NCBI GenBank assembly: GCA_049509915.1
Contig: JBEKZL010000235.1
Span: 1 to 12,031 of the forward strand
Source of the DNA: JBEKYD01 sp049509915
Lineage (GTDB): Bacteria > Acidobacteriota > Terriglobia > Bryobacterales > Bryobacteraceae
Direction: 5' to 3'
DNA: 12,031 nt
Made by a program: the position numbers and the translations under genes
The notes under the pieces: model-generated
Told to the model about the DNA's origin: nothing
Seen by the model: the letters and a program-made list of their open reading frames with translations, nothing else
Databases searched by the model: none
Shown: positions 5,259-12,031 of the stretch, one piece after another
Layout of the letters: every line of letters begins with the position of its first letter
How positions within the stretch are numbered: position 1 is the first letter of the stretch

Positions 5259-6287
5259 TCAGAACAGCGCCGGCTGGTCCTCGTCCCGCAATTTCCGCTT
5301 CACCCCGAAATATTCGTAAGCCCGCTCCGTCGCCACCCGGCCGCGCGGCGTGCGGTTGAGAAATCCGAGCTGGATCAGATAAGGCTCGTAGACTTCTTCA
5401 ATGGTGTCGGCTTCCTCCGAAATGGATGCGGCGATGGTGCCCACCCCTACCGGTCCGCCCCTGTATTTGTCGAGAATCGTCAGCATGATCTTCTGATCTA
5501 TTTCGTCCAGGCCGAAGCGGTCCACGTCGAGCAGGTTGAGCGCGGTCTCCGCCACCGGCAGAGTGATCCTCCCGTCGGCGCGCACTTGCGCGTAGTCGCG
5601 CACACGCCGCAGCAACCGGTTGGCGATGCGCGGCGTGCCGCGGCAGCGTCTCGCGATCTCTGCCGCCGCGCCTGCCTCGACGCTTACGTTAAGCAGCGCA
5701 GCCGAGCGCTTCACGATCGACTCCAACTCCACCGCGCTATACGGGTCCAGCCGCAGCACCAGTCCGAAGCGCCCGCGCAAGGGAGCCGAAATCAGTCCCT
5801 GCCGCGTAGTCGCCCCGATGCCCGTAAACTTCGGCATCGGCAGCGAATGCGTGCGCGCGCCCGGCCCCACCCCGATCAGAATGTCCACCCGGAAGTCTTC
5901 CAGAGCCGAGTACAGCATCTCCTCCACGTCCGGCAGCAGGCGGTGAATCTCGTCGATGAAGAATACCTGGCGCGCGCGGATGTTGCTCAAAATCCCCGTC
6001 AGGTCCAGTTTTTTCTGCAGCACCGGCCCGGAAGTTGTGGTAAACGGTACTTCCAGTTCCTCGGCAATGATCGCCGCCAACGTAGTCTTGCCCAGTCCCG
6101 GCGGGCCGTAAAGCAGCACGTGGTCCATGGCCTCCCCGCGCATGCGGGCGGCCTGGATGGCGATGTCCAGGTTCTCCTTGAGCTTGTTCTGCCCGGTGAA
6201 ATCGGCCAGCCGCCGCGGCCGCAACCCAACTTCGAATTGCGCGTCTTCGGGCTGGCGGTCGCCGGAAATCAACTGCCGGTCGGGCAT
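5259..6287 (-). CDS. ruvB: Holliday junction branch migration ATPase RuvB
   Basis: RuvB is the hexameric AAA+ motor that, with RuvA, drives branch migration of Holliday junctions in recombinational repair. The length of 342 residues is normal. Walker A is GPPGLGKTT (residues 61-69) and Walker B is FFIDEIHRL (D112, E113). Sensor 1 is GATTRQG near 158-164. The arginine-finger region is APLRGRFG (R171/R173), where many homologues have PLRDRFG or PLRSRFG. The sensor 2 region GTPRIANRLLRRVRDYA is present, as is the C-terminal winged-helix stretch EVYEPYLIQLGFLNRTPRGRVAT. The gene begins 12 nt after ruvA, almost certainly in one operon. No strong Shine-Dalgarno precedes the ATG at 6285-6287, so it may rely on coupling to ruvA translation. 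Confidence 0.98.
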   Translation of the reverse strand: MPDRQLISGDRQPEDAQFEVGLRPRRLADFTGQNKLKENLDIAIQAARMRGEAMDHVLLYGPPGLGKTTLAAIIAEELEVPFTTTSGPVLQKKLDLTGILSNIRARQVFFIDEIHRLLPDVEEMLYSALEDFRVDILIGVGPGARTHSLPMPKFTGIGATTRQGLISAPLRGRFGLVLRLDPYSAVELESIVKRSAALLNVSVEAGAAAEIARRCRGTPRIANRLLRRVRDYAQVRADGRITLPVAETALNLLDVDRFGLDEIDQKIMLTILDKYRGGPVGVGTIAASISEEADTIEEVYEPYLIQLGFLNRTPRGRVATERAYEYFGVKRKLRDEDQPALF

Positions 6288-6299
6288 TGTGCTACCAGC

Positions 6300-6911
6300 T
6301 TACCGTACCAGTTCCAGCGCGCGTCGAAACAGCGTTTCGAAGTCCGCCACGCCGCCCCCCGTGCCCAGTGTGCTCTTGGCTTTGCGCACCGCCGCATCCG
6401 CCTGTGGGCGCGCGCAGCCCAGGTTGAGCAGCGCCGAAAGCACGTCCTGGTCGATAGCCGAAAGCGCCGCCGGCGGAGCACTCGCACCATCCCCGCTGTC
6501 GCCCGTTGCCGCCGGCAGTTTGTCGCGCAGTTCCAGCACCATCCGTTCGGCGGTCTTCTTCCCCACTCCCGGAATGCGCACCAGCCGGTCTACCTCGCCC
6601 CGCTGGATGGCGCGAATCAAATCCGGTGCCGCCAGGCCGGAAAGCACCTTCACCGCCAGCGTCGGCCCGATCCCGCTCACCCCGATCAACTTCTCGAACA
6701 GCGTCTTTTCGTCCGCCGTCAGAAACCCGTACAGCGCCAGCGCGTCTTCCCGAACGTGCGTGTGGATGCGCAGCCGCACCTCCGCCCCCGCATCCGGCAA
6801 ATGGGTAAACGTTGACACCGGAATCGCCACGTCATAGCCCACCCCGCCGGCTTCGACGATCGCCTGATTCGGGTGCTTCTCCACCAGAACGCCACGCAAC
6901 AGTGCAATCAT
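6300..6911 (-). CDS. ruvA: Holliday junction DNA-binding subunit RuvA
   Basis: RuvA is the tetrameric protein that holds the four-way junction and loads RuvB. The length of 203 residues is typical. An N-terminal OB-fold domain (MIALLRGVLVEK through about residue 62, ending THVREDALALYGF) is followed by two helix-hairpin-helix motifs: LIGVSGIGPTLAVKVLSG at about 75-92 and LVRIPGVGKKTAERMVLELRDKL at about 110-132. An Ala-rich flexible linker then leads to the C-terminal RuvB-binding domain (from about 155). The ATG at 6909-6911 gives the standard MIALLRG start. ruvB follows after 12 nt. ruvC, often upstream in other bacteria, is not here; the phosphatase gene lies upstream after 131 nt. Confidence 0.98.
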   Translation of the reverse strand: MIALLRGVLVEKHPNQAIVEAGGVGYDVAIPVSTFTHLPDAGAEVRLRIHTHVREDALALYGFLTADEKTLFEKLIGVSGIGPTLAVKVLSGLAAPDLIRAIQRGEVDRLVRIPGVGKKTAERMVLELRDKLPAATGDSGDGASAPPAALSAIDQDVLSALLNLGCARPQADAAVRKAKSTLGTGGGVADFETLFRRALELVR

Positions 6912-6975
6912 GAGTGAACCCCATATTACCGCCCCGTCGCTGTGGAAAAACCCCGCCGGCCGCGCGATGATGCTG

Positions 6976-6981
6976 ATTATA
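6976..6981 (-). promoter_or_regulatory. Candidate -10 TATAAT for the ruvAB operon
   Basis: The minus strand carries a perfect TATAAT, 64 nt before the ruvA ATG, in the only intergenic gap upstream of ruvA. A start near 6968 gives a leader of roughly 57 nt. No good -35 or LexA-type palindrome was recognised. Confidence 0.4.
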
Positions 6982-7042
6982 AGTGGCAGCGGGGCAGGAG
7001 TGCCTAGTCCAGACCGAAGAGTCTCCCACGGAGTGCTTCCCG

Positions 7043-8761
7043 TCAGCCGGCGTATTCCAGCACCAGCAGGGTGATGTCGTCTGATTGGGCGGCGCCCTGC
7101 GTGAAGTCGCGGACGGCCATCTGGACGGCGTCGTGGACGGTTTCGGCCGAGGAGGCGCCAAGGGCGGCTGCCAGGGCGTGCAAACGCTTGACGCCGAAAA
7201 ACGCTCCTGCCGCATCTTGCGCTTCGGTCACGCCGTCGGTATAAATTACGAGCTTATCGCCGGGGGTGAGGCGAGTATCGGCCACTTCGTATTCGGCGCC
7301 CTCGATCAGGCCTACCGGCATGCCGGTGGCAGCCAGCGCGGCCGTGACTCCGCTGGAACGTAGTACCATGGGCGGGCAGTGGGCTGCGTTGACGTAGCGG
7401 ACCCGGCCGCTGCGCTCGACTTGGCAATAGAAGATAGTGGCGTATTTTTCTCCACCCGTGCGCTCGAACAAAAAGCGATTAAGCCGCGCCACTCCTTGGT
7501 TCAATTCCCCCTGGACGGCGCCCGTGATCATGAGCGCGCCCTGCAGGACGCCGGCCAGCAGGGCGGAGCTGACGCCTTTGCCGGAAACGTCGGCCACCAC
7601 GGCGGCCCAGCAGTCGGGCGTGGCCTCCACCAAGTCGTAGTAATCGCCGCCCACCTGTTGCGACGCCATGCTGCTGGCGGCGGCGCGGAGCCAGCCTTCG
7701 GTGGGCAAATGGGCAGGCAGCAGGCTCTGCTGAATGGTGCGCGCCACCCGCAACTCCTCGTCCATCAGGTGCTTGGCGCGCTCTTCTTCGAGCAGCCGGG
7801 CATTCTCGAGCACGGTGGAAGCTTCGATCGCCAAGGTCTGTAGCAGCTCGCGGTTGCCGCCGGCCAAGTCCGCGGCCGCTACGCGGGAATCCATGTAGAG
7901 CACGCCGACGGTTTCGCTGGCGGTGGAAAGCACGCTGGTGGCATCGCCCTGGCCGGCGCGAATGCGCACCAGCGGCACACACACCACGCTGCGCAATTCG
8001 AGGTCGGCCACGCTGTTGGCCGGGCGAGTATCGTCCGCGCCCAGCGGGTCGAAATTCATGGACAGCAGTTCCCGCCGCTGGCGCAGGGCGCGATTGATCA
8101 GGTCGCGCGGCACGCGCAGATCGCTGTCGTGCAGGTTGTGGCCGTGGCGGTTGCGCGCCACGCGCGTATCTAACGCTTCCCCGGAACGGAGCAGCAGAAA
8201 ACCGCGCTCGGCCCCGGTGACCGTTAGCGCCGCGTCCACCACTTGGGCAAGCACGTCGTCCACCGAGAACGAGCTCTGCAGGGTACGCGCCAAATCGAGG
8301 ATGGCGCGCAGCTTGCCCATGTTGCCGCCGACCATGACGCCGGCCGCGCCGGTCTCGCTCCTCTCCGGCGCGACCACCTGTTCCACCAGGCGCTTCAGCT
8401 CCTGGCCGTCGAGCGAGAAAACCGCCTGGTAGGAATCGCGCGCGCCGAACTCGATCCGGTCGGCCGGCCGCAGCGTGTGCCGCTCGACCCGCTCGCCGTT
8501 GACGAACGTGCCATGGCGGCTGCCGCAATCGTACAGCACGTATTCGCCCTGCTCGGCTTCGACGCGGGCGTGCGTGCGCGAAACCCGGCTATCGCGCAGA
8601 ATCAGCCGATTGTCGGCGTGGCGGCCGATGTGCAACGGGAGTGGATCGAGCGCCACGCGGATGCGATGGCCGCTGGGATCGGTCACAGTCAACGAGGCCG
8701 GGCCCGGTACGGGCAAAGCGGCAGCCGCTGAGGCAGGCGATTCAGGTGGGCTCGGTGCCAT
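7043..8761 (-). CDS. FHA-GAF-PP2C (SpoIIE/RsbU-type) serine phosphatase
   Basis: This is a soluble signalling phosphatase of 572 residues, probably acting on a phosphorylated anti-sigma-factor antagonist or similar protein. An FHA domain (about 24-115) has IGR (45-47), S61-R62-x-H64 and VNG with N88, the usual phosphothreonine-reading residues. A GAF domain (about 155-325) follows, ending LLQTLAIEASTVLENARLLEEE, then a short coiled linker. The SpoIIE-type PP2C domain (about 340-572) carries metal aspartates in GGDYYD (371-376), ADVSGKG (390-396), YTDGVTEA (507-514) and QSDDITLLVL (559 onward), so it should be active. The ATG at 8759-8761 puts the start 5 nt after the fur stop and is preferred over an extension overlapping fur. 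No transmembrane segment is seen. Input signals and the partner kinase are unknown. Confidence 0.93.
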   Translation of the reverse strand: MAPSPPESPASAAAALPVPGPASLTVTDPSGHRIRVALDPLPLHIGRHADNRLILRDSRVSRTHARVEAEQGEYVLYDCGSRHGTFVNGERVERHTLRPADRIEFGARDSYQAVFSLDGQELKRLVEQVVAPERSETGAAGVMVGGNMGKLRAILDLARTLQSSFSVDDVLAQVVDAALTVTGAERGFLLLRSGEALDTRVARNRHGHNLHDSDLRVPRDLINRALRQRRELLSMNFDPLGADDTRPANSVADLELRSVVCVPLVRIRAGQGDATSVLSTASETVGVLYMDSRVAAADLAGGNRELLQTLAIEASTVLENARLLEEERAKHLMDEELRVARTIQQSLLPAHLPTEGWLRAAASSMASQQVGGDYYDLVEATPDCWAAVVADVSGKGVSSALLAGVLQGALMITGAVQGELNQGVARLNRFLFERTGGEKYATIFYCQVERSGRVRYVNAAHCPPMVLRSSGVTAALAATGMPVGLIEGAEYEVADTRLTPGDKLVIYTDGVTEAQDAAGAFFGVKRLHALAAALGASSAETVHDAVQMAVRDFTQGAAQSDDITLLVLEYAG

Positions 8762-8766
8762 GGCGG

Positions 8767-9276
8767 TTAACGGCGGGCGCGAGCTTTGCGCTCCCGGATG
8801 GCCGGCTCCGCGGTCTCGGCGCGCGCCACTTCCACTTCGCGCGCCCGCAGCGTCTGGCAATGCGAGCAATATCCGCCCACCTCGGTGCGCGCCAGCAGCA
8901 CTTGAAATCCGAAATGGGTTTCGATCTGTCGGCGCAGGCGCCGCAGCGGCTCGCCGAAAAACTCTTCTACCTTGCCGCAGCGCAGGCAGATCACGTGGGC
9001 GTGCTCCTGCTTCAGGCGGGTCTCGTAGTAGTGCTGGTCGCCTTCGTGGTGCATCAGGTCCAGTTCGTCCACCAGACCGCCGGTCTTGAGCATTTTGAGG
9101 GTGCGGTACACGGTGACGCGGTTGAGCTTCGGGTCGCGCTCCTTGGCCAGTTGAAACAGACGCTCCGCGTCCAGGTGCTCGCCGGATTTGTCGATCAGGT
9201 CGAGCAGGATCTGCCGCTGGCGCGTTAGCCGAACGCCGCGTTGCCGCAACGAGCCCTGCATCGAATCCAAAGGCAT
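8767..9276 (-). CDS. Fur-family metal-responsive transcription regulator
   Basis: This 169-residue regulator has an N-terminal winged helix (about 1-80), with recognition helix region LNRVTVYRTLKMLKTGGLV, and a metal-binding dimerisation half. HHEGDQHYYE supplies histidines near 76-82, EHAHVICLRCGKVEEF supplies H92, H94, C97, C100 and E105, and GGYCSHC supplies C137 and C140. Two CxxC pairs imply the structural zinc site. Fur, Zur and PerR cannot be separated safely from this. A basic tail of about 25 residues (ending RERKARARR) extends past the usual end. The ATG at 9274-9276 was chosen because it precedes the helix containing RQRGVRLTRQRQ; the next ATG, at 9261, is also possible. An upstream in-frame extension is not conserved. 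The phosphatase gene follows after 5 nt. Confidence 0.93.
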   Translation of the reverse strand: MPLDSMQGSLRQRGVRLTRQRQILLDLIDKSGEHLDAERLFQLAKERDPKLNRVTVYRTLKMLKTGGLVDELDLMHHEGDQHYYETRLKQEHAHVICLRCGKVEEFFGEPLRRLRRQIETHFGFQVLLARTEVGGYCSHCQTLRAREVEVARAETAEPAIRERKARARR

Positions 9277-9279
9277 ATC

Positions 9280-9310
9280 GGAAAGCGTATCTAATTTTAG
9301 CTCAAAAAAC
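9280..9310 (-). promoter_or_regulatory. AT-rich putative fur promoter/operator
   Basis: Just upstream of fur, the minus strand has TAAAAT (9294-9299) inside CTAAAATTAG, which is nearly symmetric (CTAA/TTAG). This is the only AT-rich patch in the 224-bp divergent gap. It would suit a -10 overlapped by an autoregulatory site, as is common for fur genes, but no full Fur or PerR box is recognisable. Confidence 0.3.
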
Positions 9311-9487
9311 TCAGCCCAAACGGCGCTGGCGTGCGGGCTGCGGAGGGTGGATCTCCATGCCCGGCGCGGCGGGGAAACCGCCGTGGCATGAGCGCAGGAG
9401 AGAGAGAAGCGCAGACCGCCGGGCCTCGGCCGGCGCCACGGTTCACGCAAATGAGGTTGGAGACGTGGCGGATTCCTCCGGAAGGTG

Positions 9488-9496
9488 TACGATAAT
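9488..9496 (+). promoter_or_regulatory. -10-like TACGAT/GATAAT ahead of the PEGA gene
   Basis: TACGAT (9488-9493) overlaps GATAAT (9491-9496). The hexamers end 7 or 4 nt before the proposed GTG start at 9501. The context GTGTAC(A/G)AT matches that ahead of the SGNH gene. No clear Shine-Dalgarno lies between this element and the start, suggesting a leaderless transcript. Confidence 0.35.
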
Positions 9497-9500
9497 CAGG

Positions 9501-11859
9501 GTGGACGGGGAAAACGCCAATCCTCACGAGGAACTTCAGTGGCTCGATGAGCGAATCGCAGCCGCTACCGAGCTGGCTGCTCTGAAGCCGATCTATTTTC
9601 GGCTGAACGAAATCATTCAGGCTTTCCCTGGCGATTTCGAAATACAGTTTACAGCAAACGACATCAAGCAGCGCTTGATGATGCGTGGGGTGGCGCTCAA
9701 GCAACGGGAGACCTTCCTGTCTCCCCGGCCAGCGCCGCTCGTGGCCGAACCGCCTCCGCCGCCGGTTTCTCCGCTGGATACGGCGGCCCCAGCCGGACCC
9801 CCGGCGACGCTGCCTTTGTTCGCTCCTTCTCCGGCCCAGCCGCCTGCAACCGCGTTTGGGATGACGCCTGAGGTTCCGCCCCCACCGCCTACGCTCCCTC
9901 CGGCGCCGCCCCGCCCCCCGCTAAGTTGGAGCCGCGCGGCGGTGATCGGGACAATCGCCGGTCTGCTGGTGGCCGTGGTGGTTGGCTTTTGGCAGGTGCG
10001 TCAGATTTGGAAGCGCCACGTGGACCAGGCGGCCCAGGCTGCCGTCGAGGTGAACATTGCGACCACTCCTCCGGGCGCATCCGTGACGGCGGCCGCGGGA
10101 GCCGGCAGCCAGGCAAGCTGCACATCCAACTGCAAGCTGGAGCTGAAACCGGGCACTTACCAAATCGCCGCCTCGATGGCCGGCTTCGAGCCGGCGGCAG
10201 CAGTTCTCACGGTAACAGCCCGGCACCCGGCCACCGTCGGCCTTACGCTTGAGCCGCAGGCGCAATCGGTTCGCTTGCTGACGGATCTGGATCAGGGCAA
10301 AGTGGTAATGGACGACCGGCCTCCGGTCAATCTCGAAGAAGGCCAGTCGATCCTCGATAAGCTGGCTCCCGGCGCGCACACCGTCGCAGTCACCGGGCAG
10401 AAGGGAGAAGCCTCGTTTTCCTTTGAGATTGCCGACGCGCGCATGCCGGTGGTGGCCGGCCCGGTAAAGGCTCGGAATGTGTTCGCGGTGCTGGTGGCCA
10501 GCTTCGGCAGCCAGGCGCGCGTGGTAACCAACGCGGGCCCCTGGAAACTCGCGGTCAACGGCCAGCCGCAACCCGATGCCGGTCCGGCCGGGACGGACAT
10601 CGCCGGTTTTCATCCCGGAGTCAACGAGATCGTAGTGGCGGAGGGGCGGGACCGGCACAACATGATCGAAAACTTCGGCGCCGCGCCCATGCTTACCGTC
10701 TTTTTGAAAACCAACGTGGATGCGGGCACCCTGATTGTTTCGACCGGGCAGGACGACGTGCGCGTGTTTCTGGACGGCAAGGAGTACCGCCAGCGCACCC
10801 AGCGCGGCCAGTTGCGCATCGAGACCCTCGGAAAGGTCGCCGTGCGGGTGGCCAAGAGCGGCTTCGAGGACGCGCCGGCGCAGACAGTCGAGGTCAAGAA
10901 CGGCGCGGAAGTGCGCCTGCGGTTCGATATGAAACCGCTGCCCCAATCCGGCTGGCTCGAAATCCATGGCGCCATCGCCGGCACCGAGGTTTTCATCGAC
11001 CAGCGAAACGCGGGTGCGGCGGGGCCGGACGGATCGATCACTCTCAGCGACATCCGGCCGGGCGACCACGCCATCGAGTTGCGGCGCGAACAGTACCTGC
11101 CCAAACGGCTTCAGCGATCCTTCCGCGCCGGCCAGGCGGTAGTGCTGACGGGCGCGGACGTGGTTTTGGCCGCCGCCAGCGGCACCGTCCGGGTCGCCCG
11201 CAATCCCGCCTCGGCTACCGTCACCTACCGCCGCGGCGACGAAACCGAGACGCACGAAGTCCGCGGAAACCAGATCGATCTGCCGCCCGGGAACTACGCA
11301 TTTTCGGCGCGAGCCCCGGGATTCGCCGAATCCACTACGCGCGTCCCACTCGCTGCCGGCGAAAACCGGCAAGTGGAGTTCACCCTGGCGGCGCGGCCGG
11401 CCCTGCCCCCGCCCGCGCCCGTCAAAGGAATGGCGGAGTTCGAGGATCAGCAAAGCTGGAAGAAGGAGGGCGACAATTGGGTCCACGAGGGTGGTGGATT
11501 CGTGCCGTATAAATTGCCGCCCAAAGGTGTGTTCACCTTCACCGTGGCACTGCGCAAAGGCGGCGGCGCATTCCGGGCGGGCCAGATCCGCTGGTGCCTC
11601 CAGTATCTCGACCCCAAGGACTACCTGCTCTACGAGATGGACCGGAAGAATTTACAATCTCGGCAGTCAGAAGACGTTCACGATTCAGATCGAGGTGGCC
11701 CCGGATCGACTGGTGCAAAAGGTGCGCGTGGGCAACGATTGGAAAGTACTCGACAGCTTTGTCGAGCCCGGCCGCGATTTCACCCAGGGCAAATTCGGGT
11801 TTCTCATCCAGGGAAACGACGAGATCGCGGTTTCCGATTTCAAGTTCCAGCCGAAGTGA
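9501..11859 (+). CDS. Membrane-anchored PEGA-repeat protein with C-terminal beta-sandwich-like domain (frameshifted)
   Basis: Corrected for one extra base, this is a protein of about 785 residues. Residues 8-65 are a charged helical domain I cannot name. A Pro-rich linker (about 75-142) follows, then one transmembrane helix (AAVIGTIAGLLVAVVVGFWQV, about 146-167). Beyond it lie several PEGA-like beta repeats with the (P)PGxY or PGxH hallmark (for example LKPGTYQIAASMAGF, LAPGAHTVAV, IRPGDHAIELRREQYLPK, LPPGNYAFSARAPGFAES). The last domain, from about 644, resembles LamG/DUF1080-type beta sandwiches (AEFEDQQSWKKEGDNWVHEG, YLDPKDYLLYEMDRKN). After residue 717 the frame shifts by an extra T within 11651-11653 and continues as YNLGSQKTFTIQIEV to a TGA at 11857-11859. 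The uncorrected frame runs on as Arg-rich nonsense to 12020. GTG at 9501 was chosen because the frame upstream reads as non-coding. Likely role: exported-side binding or scaffold. Confidence 0.75.
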
Positions 11860-11867
11860 CCCGGTGG

Positions 11868-11887
11868 GGCAGGCGGTGCCGCCTGCC
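11868..11887. terminator. Hairpin after the PEGA gene (possible transcript end)
   Basis: GGCAGGCG (11868-11875) pairs perfectly with 11880-11887 around GTGC, starting 8 nt after the proposed stop. No U-run follows, so intrinsic termination is doubtful. The position favours a 3'-end role. The hairpin also supports 11859 as the true gene end, since the uncorrected frame would run through it. Confidence 0.4.
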
Positions 11888-11896
11888 GCCAATTCT

Positions 11897-11939
11897 CTCC
11901 CGGCACCTCAGGGAGTGCCATATGGCCCGCTCCGGGCCA
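11897..11939. repeat. Further small palindromes in the non-coding end of the window
   Basis: CTCCC/GGGAG (11897-11901 and 11911-11915) is followed by TGGCCCG/CGGGCCA (11923-11929 and 11933-11939). I see no gene in 11860-12031. The stretch looks like an intergenic spacer that continues past the window. Confidence 0.4.
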
Positions 11940-12031
11940 CCAAAGGGAATGAAGACGTACGTGGCGCGGACCTCCGGTCTGCCGCGCCGGCTTTCCAGCC
12001 GACGTTCTTTGCTTCGGTAGCGCCGGCGATC

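Noticed and set aside
5178..6815. 545-codon plus-strand frame opposite ruvB and ruvA, starting with a hydrophobic segment (residues 2-23)
   Set aside because: Beyond its first ~27 codons it is the antisense of ruvAB and is rich in Arg, Gln, His and Pro with no domain. The hydrophobic start (5178-5258) lies outside ruvB and is curious, but its GTG follows an in-frame stop directly and no ribosome site is clear.
8762..8869. N-terminal extension of the phosphatase into fur
   Set aside because: It would overlap fur by about 100 bp and adds non-conserved Arg/Gly-rich sequence; the ATG at 8761 fits directly after the fur stop.
9277..9450. N-terminal extension of Fur from 9450
   Set aside because: Fur-family proteins begin close to the first helix; the extension would cover the AT-rich promoter-like patch.
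9357..9500. Upstream ATG extension of the PEGA protein
   Set aside because: The added 48 codons are Arg/Ala-rich without homology-like character, and the promoter-like hexamer at 9488 would fall inside the gene.
9921..11486. 521-codon minus-strand frame opposite the PEGA gene
   Set aside because: It is the antisense of a clear beta-repeat protein; its composition is typical of a GC-rich shadow frame with no recognisable motif.

Overview
The window is GC-rich bacterial chromosome. The AT-biased sites are confined to promoter-like hexamers. The gene set is rpsO-pnp, ruvAB, fur, a SpoIIE-type phosphatase with FHA and GAF domains, a PIN/AbrB toxin-antitoxin pair, and secreted or PEGA-repeat proteins. 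This mix fits an Acidobacteriota genome, possibly Bryobacterales/Solibacter-like. That placement is inferred from gene content and style only; no marker here proves it. I see no phage, IS element, integron, CRISPR array, tRNA or rRNA.

Layout. Bases 1-1857 (minus strand): 5' part of pnp, rpsO, then a PIN toxin and its AbrB-type antitoxin. The pair is arranged antitoxin-toxin with an ATGA overlap, and the toxin's last ~19 residues are cut off by an apparent one-base insertion. Bases 1986-4778 (plus strand): a secreted SGNH/GDSL hydrolase, a HAD-IA phosphatase, and a translationally coupled pair of small secreted paralogues of unknown function. Bases 4779-5258: a gene-free gap of about 480 bp between convergent genes, packed with perfect stems and probably a structured RNA. 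Bases 5259-9276 (minus strand): ruvB, ruvA, an FHA-GAF-PP2C signalling protein, and a Fur-family regulator. Transcription runs fur, phosphatase, ruvA, ruvB. Bases 9501-11859 (plus strand): a large membrane-anchored PEGA-repeat protein whose C-terminal domain continues in another frame after an extra T. Bases 11860-12031: palindromes and no gene.

How the parts relate. rpsO-pnp is the classic ribosome/RNA-decay operon, and its intergenic spacer carries a hairpin where the pnp control element lies in other bacteria. ruvA and ruvB form the Holliday-junction branch-migration motor; ruvC is not in the window. fur and the phosphatase gene are 5 nt apart and probably cotranscribed. Three plus-strand genes (1986, 3592, 9501) have a -10-like hexamer ending 6-8 nt before the start codon and no Shine-Dalgarno, which suggests leaderless transcripts.

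The points most worth a second look are the structured intergenic region with two mutually exclusive helices, the secreted paralogue pair, the two single-base frame disruptions (real decay or consensus error), and the leaderless-promoter pattern. Nothing here is demonstrably a new defence or mobile system.
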